A stretch of 64,000 nt of DNA, taken from positions 62,001-126,000 of the forward strand of contig NZ_FUYP01000009.1 of assembly GCF_900168005.1 (NCBI RefSeq), read 5' to 3'. Below the pieces are notes generated by a model. The model was not told the DNA's origin. It ran no database searches and saw only the letters and a program-made list of their open reading frames with translations. The stretch is from Sphingopyxis flava (lineage in GTDB: Bacteria > Pseudomonadota > Alphaproteobacteria > Sphingomonadales > Sphingomonadaceae). This document shows positions 58,866 through 64,000 of this stretch, in pieces (positions within the stretch are counted from its first letter, which is position 1; every line of letters begins with the position of its first letter). Position numbers and translations under genes: made by a program.

Positions 58866-60154
58866 TATTCGGCGGCCTCCAACGCGCCGCCATTCTCGCG
58901 GATGCGGCGTTCGATTTCGGGGCGGAAGTGACGGATCAGGCCCTGGATCGGCCATGCGGCCGCGTCGCCGAGCGCGCAGATGGTGTGCCCTTCAACCTGC
59001 TTGGTCACGTCGAACAAGGTGTCGATCTCGCTGATGTCGGCGTCGCCGGTGCGCAGCCGCTCCATCACGCGCCACATCCAGCCGGTGCCTTCGCGGCACG
59101 GCGTACACTGGCCGCAGCTTTCATGCTTGTAGAAATAGCTGATCCGGCTGATCGCCTGAACGACGTCGGTCGACTTGTCCATCACGATCGCGGCGGCAGT
59201 ACCGAGGCCCGAACCCAAATCCTTGAGGCCGTCGAAATCCATCGGCGCGTCCATGATCTGGGCCGCCGGAACCAGCGGGACCGACGAGCCGCCGGGGATC
59301 ACGGCGAGCAGATTGTCCCAGCCGCCGCGGATACCGCCGCAATGGGTATCGATGAGTTCGCGAAAAGTGATGCCCATCTCCTCCTCGACGACGCACGGCT
59401 TGTTTACATGGCCGCTGATCTGGAAGAGCTTGGTGCCCTTGTTGTTCTCGCGCCCGAAGCTGGAGAACCAGACAGCGCCGCGCCGGAGGATCGTCGGGAC
59501 AACCGCGATGCTCTCGACATTGTTCACGGTCGTCGGGCAGCCGTAGAGGCCCGCGCCCGCCGGGAACGGCGGCTTCAGGCGCGGCTGCCCCTTTTTGCCC
59601 TCGAGGCTCTCGATCATCGCGGTTTCTTCGCCGCAAATATAGGCGCCGGCGCCGCGGTGGACGAAGACGTCGAAATCATAGCCCGACTTCGCCGCATTCT
59701 TGCCGAGCAGGCCCGCATCATAGGCCTCCTGCACCGCGGCGAACAATGTTTCGGCCTCGCGGATGAACTCGCCGCGAATGTAGATGTAGGCAGCGCGCGC
59801 GCGCATCGCATAGCCCGCAATCAACGCGCCTTCGATGAGCTTGTGCGGATCGTGACGGATAATTTCGCGGTCCTTGCACGACCCCGGCTCGGATTCGTCG
59901 GCGTTGATCACGAGGAAGCTCGGGCGGTCGGCGCGCGGCTCCTTCGGCATGAACGACCATTTGAGGCCGGTCGGAAAGCCCGCACCCCCGCGGCCGCGCA
60001 GGCCCGATGCCTTGATCTCCTCGATGATCGCGTCCTGGCCGCGGCTCATCAGATCCTTGGTCTTGTCCCAATCACCGCGCGCCTGCGCGGATTTGAGGTT
60101 CCACGGCTGGAATCCGTAGAGATTGGTGAAAATCCGGTCCTTGTCGGCGAGCAT
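58865..60154 (-). CDS. nuoF: NADH-quinone oxidoreductase subunit F
   Basis: 429 residues, NADH- and FMN-binding subunit. [16 protein letters not shown] is the nucleotide loop, [17 protein letters not shown] follows, and [16 protein letters not shown] carries three ligands of cluster N3. The start ATG 60154 shares one base with the stop of the small membrane protein gene upstream (TGATG). Confidence 0.97.
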   Translation of the reverse strand: MLADKDRIFTNLYGFQPWNLKSAQARGDWDKTKDLMSRGQDAIIEEIKASGLRGRGGAGFPTGLKWSFMPKEPRADRPSFLVINADESEPGSCKDREIIRHDPHKLIEGALIAGYAMRARAAYIYIRGEFIREAETLFAAVQEAYDAGLLGKNAAKSGYDFDVFVHRGAGAYICGEETAMIESLEGKKGQPRLKPPFPAGAGLYGCPTTVNNVESIAVVPTILRRGAVWFSSFGRENNKGTKLFQISGHVNKPCVVEEEMGITFRELIDTHCGGIRGGWDNLLAVIPGGSSVPLVPAAQIMDAPMDFDGLKDLGSGLGTAAAIVMDKSTDVVQAISRISYFYKHESCGQCTPCREGTGWMWRVMERLRTGDADISEIDTLFDVTKQVEGHTICALGDAAAWPIQGLIRHFRPEIERRIRENGGALEAAE

Positions 60155-60312
60155 CAGCGACCCCCACCCTTCTTGAGCATCGTGTAAGCAATATAGCCGA
60201 GCGCGACGATCAGCAGCGGCCCGAGAAGCGCAAAGGTCACGCGCAGCACGAAACCGAGCACGACGAGCGCGCCGATAATCGCGAGAATCGTGATGATATC
60301 CTTCTGGGTCAT
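60154..60312 (-). CDS. 52-residue membrane protein inside the nuo operon
   Basis: A small gene between nuoE and nuoF with ATG 60312 and TGA 60156-60154. It begins [20 protein letters not shown], then one or two hydrophobic helices (about 7-22 and 28-45) split by an arginine at 24, and ends in a basic tail (LKKGGGR). Both ends are coupled: its ATG shares a base with the nuoE stop (TGATG) and its TGA shares a base with the nuoF start (TGATG). GGAAGGA lies upstream. It fills the gap exactly and uses typical codons, so it is very likely translated. The family is not recognised; a complex I accessory or assembly peptide is a plausible inference. Confidence 0.78.
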   Translation of the reverse strand: MTQKDIITILAIIGALVVLGFVLRVTFALLGPLLIVALGYIAYTMLKKGGGR

Positions 60313-60980
60313 CACCATTCCTTCCGGTAGTCGTGGTTCGCCTCGACCATCGCTTTGAGCGTCGTGGGGCCGCCTTCGGGCTCGCTCGTGTGACGCTGCG
60401 GGTTCTGCGTGCCCGCCTTGGGCGCCTTGCCCGCGGCGAGATCGTCGAGGATGCGCGTCATGCTGTCATAGTCGAGATCTTCGTAATTATCGTCGTTGAT
60501 CTGGACCATCGGCGCGTTGGCGCAATTGCCCATGCACTCGACCTCGGACAGCGTGAAGAGGCCATCGGGCGTGGTCCGCCCCTTCACCATGCCGCGGTTC
60601 TTGCACGCGGCCATCACATCGTCCGACCCGCGGAGCAGGCACGGCGTCGTGCCGCAGACCTGCACATGATAGCGGCCGACCGGCGCGAGATTGTACATGG
60701 TATAGAAGGTCGCGACCTCAAAGGCGCGGATGTAGGGCATATCGAGCTGCGCTGCGACATATTCGATCACCGGGACGGGCAGCCAGCCTTGGGTGCTGGT
60801 CTCGGCGCCGACCTGCCGCTGGGCAAGATCGAGAAGCGGCATCACGGCCGAACGCTGACGCCCCGCGGGGTAGCGCGCGATGATCTGCTTGGCCTTCTCG
60901 GCATTTTCGGCCGTCCAGGCAAAGGCGCCCCAGCGCGCGCGGACTTCGGCCTCGTCAGGGATTTGCGGTGCGTCGGCCAT
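60312..60980 (-). CDS. nuoE: NADH-quinone oxidoreductase subunit E
   Basis: 222 residues, thioredoxin-like subunit with the 2Fe-2S cluster N1a. Ligands lie in [13 protein letters not shown] and [12 protein letters not shown]. The C-terminal 45 residues after LDDLAAGK form a polar extension ([17 protein letters not shown]) common in alphaproteobacterial NuoE. ATG 60980 shares a base with the nuoD stop. Confidence 0.97.
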   Translation of the reverse strand: MADAPQIPDEAEVRARWGAFAWTAENAEKAKQIIARYPAGRQRSAVMPLLDLAQRQVGAETSTQGWLPVPVIEYVAAQLDMPYIRAFEVATFYTMYNLAPVGRYHVQVCGTTPCLLRGSDDVMAACKNRGMVKGRTTPDGLFTLSEVECMGNCANAPMVQINDDNYEDLDYDSMTRILDDLAAGKAPKAGTQNPQRHTSEPEGGPTTLKAMVEANHDYRKEW

Positions 60981-62236
60981 CAGCGGTCACACTCTCCGAA
61001 AACGACGTCGATCGCGCCGATGATTGCAGTGGTGTCGGCGAGCATGTGGCCCTTCGCCATCATGTCCATCGCCTGCAGGTGCGAAAACGCCGTCGGGCGG
61101 ATTTTGCAGCGGTACGGCTTGTTGGTGCCGTCGCTGACCAGATACACGCCGAACTCGCCCTTGGGGCTTTCGGTCGCGACATAGACTTCGCCTGCCGGGA
61201 CGTGGAAACCCTCGGTGTAAAGCTTGAAGTGATGAATGAGCGATTCCATCGACTGCTTCATCTCGCCGCGTTTGGGGGGCACGACCTTGCGGTCGAGGCT
61301 CGCAACGGGACCTGAAGGCATGTCGCGCAGGCACTGCTTGATGATGCGCGCCGATTGATAGACTTCCTGGACGCGAACCATGAAACGGTCGTAGCAGTCG
61401 CCCTTAGTGCCGACCGGAATGTCGAACTCCATCGCCGCATAAGCGTCATAGGGCTGCGCCTTGCGGATGTCCCAGGGGATGCCGCTACCGCGGATCATCG
61501 GGCCCGAGAAGCCCCACGCCAGCGCGTCTTCCTTGCTCACCGTTGCAATGTCGACGTTGCGCTGCTTGAAGATCCGGTTGTCGATGACAAGGCTCATCGC
61601 GTCGCCGAACAATTTGGGCAGCCGCGTCTCGACCCACTCACCGATGTCGACGAGCAGCTTTTCAGGCACGTCCTGATGTACGCCGCCCGGTCGGAACCAG
61701 GCGTGGTGCATGCGCGCCCCCGACATGCGTTCGAAGAAGTTGAGGCAATCCTCGCGCAGCTCGAACACCCAGAGGTTCGGGGTCATCGCGCCGACGTCCA
61801 TCACGTGCGACCCGATGTTGAGCATGTGATTGCAGATGCGCGTCAGCTCGGCAAACAGGGTGCGCAGATATTGCGCGCGCGCGGGCACTTCGAGATCGAG
61901 CAGCTTCTCGATCGCGAGGACATAGCTGTGCTCCATGCAAAGCGGCGAGCAATAATCGAGCCGGTCGAAATAGGGCAGCGCCTGCAGGTAGGTCTTGTAT
62001 TCGATCAGCTTTTCGGTGCCGCGGTGAAGCAGCCCGACGTGCGGATCGACGCGCTCGATGATTTCGCCGTCGAGCTCCATCACCATCCGCAGCACGCCGT
62101 GCGCCGCCGGGTGCTGCGGTCCGAAGTTAATCGTATAATTGGTAACGACCTGGTCGCCCGCGGTGTCGGCGGTGTCGAGGGGATAGCCCTCGAACATGTC
62201 GCTGCCGTGATGCTTGACCTGGGGAGAGCCGGTCAT
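60980..62236 (-). CDS. nuoD: NADH-quinone oxidoreductase subunit D
   Basis: 418 residues, 49-kDa subunit lining the quinone site. [39 protein letters not shown] and the C-terminal [16 protein letters not shown] match the family. It is separate from nuoC, unlike the fused NuoCD of enterobacteria. The first 30 residues before NYTINFG are variable. It overlaps nuoC by four bases. Confidence 0.97.
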   Translation of the reverse strand: MTGSPQVKHHGSDMFEGYPLDTADTAGDQVVTNYTINFGPQHPAAHGVLRMVMELDGEIIERVDPHVGLLHRGTEKLIEYKTYLQALPYFDRLDYCSPLCMEHSYVLAIEKLLDLEVPARAQYLRTLFAELTRICNHMLNIGSHVMDVGAMTPNLWVFELREDCLNFFERMSGARMHHAWFRPGGVHQDVPEKLLVDIGEWVETRLPKLFGDAMSLVIDNRIFKQRNVDIATVSKEDALAWGFSGPMIRGSGIPWDIRKAQPYDAYAAMEFDIPVGTKGDCYDRFMVRVQEVYQSARIIKQCLRDMPSGPVASLDRKVVPPKRGEMKQSMESLIHHFKLYTEGFHVPAGEVYVATESPKGEFGVYLVSDGTNKPYRCKIRPTAFSHLQAMDMMAKGHMLADTTAIIGAIDVVFGECDR

Positions 62237-63129
62237 GCGTCGCCTCCTTTAGGCTTGCGCGGTTTCGCAGGCGCCTTGCTGGACCCCTTTTCGGCTTTTG
62301 CCGTGGCCGGCGTCTTGGACTTCGCCGCGGGCTTTGCCTTCGCGCCGTCCTTGCTCGGCCGGGCGGCCGCCTTGTTCGCCCCCTTGCCCGCCCCTGTTTG
62401 CGCTTCGCGATCGGTCGTCTTTGGGGTCGGCGGCGGCGGGGCCTTTGCCTCGCCTGCCTTCTTTACCGCATCGGCGGTCATCGGGCTCGGCGCGCCCTTG
62501 CCAGGCGCCTCCCCCGTCCCGCCGGCCTTCTCATCGCCAGGCAGGATGTAATCCGCACCTTCCCACGGCGAGAGGAAGTCGAAATTGCGAAAGTCCTGCG
62601 CCAATCGCACCGGCTCATAGACGACGCGCTTGTCCTCTTCGGAATAGCGCAGCTCAGTATAGCCGGTGAGCGGAAAATCCTTGCGCTGCGGATGGCCCTC
62701 GAAGCCATAGTCGGTGAGAATGCGGCGAAGGTCGGGATTGCCGCTAAAGAGCACCCCATACATGTCGAACACCTCGCGCTCGAGCCATCCCGCATTTGGC
62801 CACACCGGCACCACCGAGGGCACAGGCGTCGCCTCATCGGTCGCGACGCGCACGCGCAGCCGGTGATTCCTGGTGACGCTGAGCAGGTGATAGACCACTT
62901 CGAAACGCTCGGGGCGGTCCGGATAATCGACCCCGGCCATCTCCATGAGCTGCTGATATTCGAGCGCATCGCGAAGCTGCAGCATCACGCCGGCGATCGC
63001 CTCCCGGGTTACGGTGATGCTGTCTTCGTCGACCGCCCGCACATGCGCGAGCAGATCCTTGCCGAGCAGCTTTTCCAGCGCGGCAGCGAGATTCTCGCGC
63101 GGCGCAACGAGGGGAGCGGGATGTGTCAT
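62233..63129 (-). CDS. nuoC: NADH-quinone oxidoreductase subunit C with long basic tail
   Basis: 298 residues. The core (1 to about 198) is the 30-kDa subunit: [40 protein letters not shown] and [11 protein letters not shown] are intact. The remaining 100 residues are a low-complexity Lys/Ala/Pro tail resembling histone H1 or the PAKK-type tails of other bacterial proteins. Standard NuoC ends near residue 200, so this tail is an addition. Overlaps: nuoD by four bases downstream and the nuoB stop by one base upstream. Confidence 0.96.
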   Translation of the reverse strand: MTHPAPLVAPRENLAAALEKLLGKDLLAHVRAVDEDSITVTREAIAGVMLQLRDALEYQQLMEMAGVDYPDRPERFEVVYHLLSVTRNHRLRVRVATDEATPVPSVVPVWPNAGWLEREVFDMYGVLFSGNPDLRRILTDYGFEGHPQRKDFPLTGYTELRYSEEDKRVVYEPVRLAQDFRNFDFLSPWEGADYILPGDEKAGGTGEAPGKGAPSPMTADAVKKAGEAKAPPPPTPKTTDREAQTGAGKGANKAAARPSKDGAKAKPAAKSKTPATAKAEKGSSKAPAKPRKPKGGDA

Positions 63130-63683
63130 CAGCGTTCAATCGTCCCGACGCGGCGGATCTTCCGCTGCAATTGCATAACGCCATAGAGCAAGGCTTCAGC
63201 AGTCGGCGGGCAGCCGGGGACATAAATGTCCACCGGTACAATGCGGTCGCAGCCGCGAACCACCGAATAGCTGTAGTGATAATAACCGCCGCCGTTCGCG
63301 CAGCTGCCCATCGAGATGACATATTTGGGGTTCGACATCTGGTCGTAAACCCGGCGCAGCGCGGGCGCCATCTTGTTGCACAGCGTGCCCGCGACAATCA
63401 TTACGTCCGACTGGCGCGGAGAGGCGCGCGGCGCAGCGCCGAAACGCTCCATGTCGTAGCGCGGCATATTGACGTGGATCATCTCGACCGCGCAGCAGGC
63501 CAGGCCGAAGGTCATCCACCACAAAGAGCCCGTGCGCGCCCAGTTGAACAGATCTTCGGTCGAGGTGACAAGGAAACCCTTGTCGCCGACCTCGGCATTG
63601 AGATCGTCGAAGAAGCCCTGGTCGGGGTTGGTGCCAGGGGCGACCGGCATCTGGCCGGAGCTCAGGATCGTTGCGCTGCTCAT
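63129..63683 (-). CDS. nuoB: NADH-quinone oxidoreductase subunit B
   Basis: 184 residues, PSST subunit carrying the terminal cluster N2. Ligands lie in [10 protein letters not shown] (tandem cysteines), [20 protein letters not shown] and [12 protein letters not shown]. The start at 63683 ([11 protein letters not shown]) overlaps the nuoA stop as ATGA and is preferred over the start nine codons upstream. Confidence 0.97.
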   Translation of the reverse strand: MSSATILSSGQMPVAPGTNPDQGFFDDLNAEVGDKGFLVTSTEDLFNWARTGSLWWMTFGLACCAVEMIHVNMPRYDMERFGAAPRASPRQSDVMIVAGTLCNKMAPALRRVYDQMSNPKYVISMGSCANGGGYYHYSYSVVRGCDRIVPVDIYVPGCPPTAEALLYGVMQLQRKIRRVGTIER

Positions 63684-64000
63684 TCCCAATCCAACGCGCC
63701 TTTTTTCCACGCGTACACAAGGCCGACCGAAAGCTCGGCGAGAAAGACCATCATCGTCGCCCAGCCTGCCCAGCCAATTTCCTCCAGGCTGACGGCCCAG
63801 GGGAAGAGGAAGGCGGCCTCGAGGTCGAAGATGATGAACAAAATGGCGACCAGATAGAATCGCACGTCGAACTGACTGCGGGCGTCTTCAAAGGCGGGAA
63901 AACCGCATTCATACTCGGTCAGCTTGGCCGGGTCGGGCTTGTGCGCGCCAGTGAGGCGGGCAACCCCCATCGGCAAGAAGACGAAGGCCGCCGACAATCC
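63680..64000 (-). CDS. nuoA: NADH-quinone oxidoreductase subunit A (5' end outside window)
   Basis: The 106 C-terminal residues are present; the frame continues past the right edge. [21 protein letters not shown]-type loop with the conserved YECG motif, [25 protein letters not shown] and the third helix match NuoA. The TTG near 63997 is not the start: the residues there ([11 protein letters not shown]) are the end of helix 1. The promoter of the nuo operon must lie outside the window. Confidence 0.93.
   Translation of the reverse strand, partial: GLSAAFVFLPMGVARLTGAHKPDPAKLTEYECGFPAFEDARSQFDVRFYLVAILFIIFDLEAAFLFPWAVSLEEIGWAGWATMMVFLAELSVGLVYAWKKGALDWE

Noticed and set aside
1-64000. Mobile elements, CRISPR arrays, tRNA or rRNA genes
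   Set aside because: No transposase-like gene, terminal repeats, spaced direct repeats or cloverleaf was found; operons are continuous and codon use is uniform.

Overview
The window is a dense, GC-rich chromosomal segment with strong C/G preference at third codon positions. It carries about 55 protein genes. The gene set and order point to an alphaproteobacterium of the order Sphingomonadales, most likely Sphingopyxis or a close relative. Supporting signs are lepB-rnc-era, an ALAS-type hemA whose predicted catalytic lysine is K248, an alphaproteobacterial nuo operon with separate nuoC and nuoD followed by birA-coaX-rnj-DUF1467, and a GTTC-N7-GTTC SOS-type operator. This placement comes from gene content, not from a search. 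I see no insertion sequence, prophage, CRISPR array, tRNA or rRNA. The segment is core chromosome with a few lineage-specific genes.

Regions. 1-1732 (+): the end of lepB, then rnc and era, overlapping by 4 bases. 2045-9237: topA, two secreted proteins (one unknown, one with a von Willebrand A domain) and plsY on the minus strand, with murI divergent. 9353-14376: hemA (+) converges on a block of minus-strand genes (HEXXH/TPR protein, GNAT acetyltransferase, lipoprotein, threonine dehydratase). 14444-18624 (+): a polyamine block of carboxy(nor)spermidine dehydrogenase, a DUF486 membrane protein, carboxy(nor)spermidine decarboxylase and an ornithine-type decarboxylase with its own promoter and structured leader. 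18691-22573 (+): otsB, a GH15 glycosidase and otsA. 22658-23537 (+): two MAPEG-family paralogues. 23571-33376 (-): ETF-ubiquinone oxidoreductase, TPR protein, ispE, an N-formylglutamate amidohydrolase-like protein, ilvD, lipoprotein, nnr and an RNA m5U methyltransferase. 33496-37729 (+): a degenerate uracil-DNA-glycosylase-like protein, a lytic transglycosylase, moaB and an apparently SOS-controlled radical SAM protein. 37853-45597 (-): acyl-CoA synthetase, dnaE, glutathione peroxidase, lolD and lolC/E. 45952-64000 (-): one long transcription unit with complete genes nuoB to nuoN plus nuoA cut by the window edge, then birA, coaX, rnj and DUF1467, ending in a GC-rich hairpin.

Functionally the window covers RNA processing (rnc, era, rnj, RNA methyltransferase), replication and topology (dnaE, topA), envelope building (plsY, murI, Lol export, lytic transglycosylase), respiration (complex I, ETF-QO), cofactors (hemA, moaB, coaX, birA, nnr), isoprenoid and branched-chain amino-acid synthesis, polyamines and trehalose.

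The observations most worth a second look are: (i) an unlisted 52-residue membrane protein translationally coupled between nuoE and nuoF; (ii) a textbook GTTC-N7-GTTC box in front of the radical SAM gene and a second such box in front of the vWA gene; (iii) the carboxyspermidine-type polyamine block with a structured leader before the decarboxylase; (iv) two genes (birA and the TPR gene) whose essential N-termini can only be made from non-canonical start codons; and (v) a perfect 8+8 palindrome just upstream of lolC/E.
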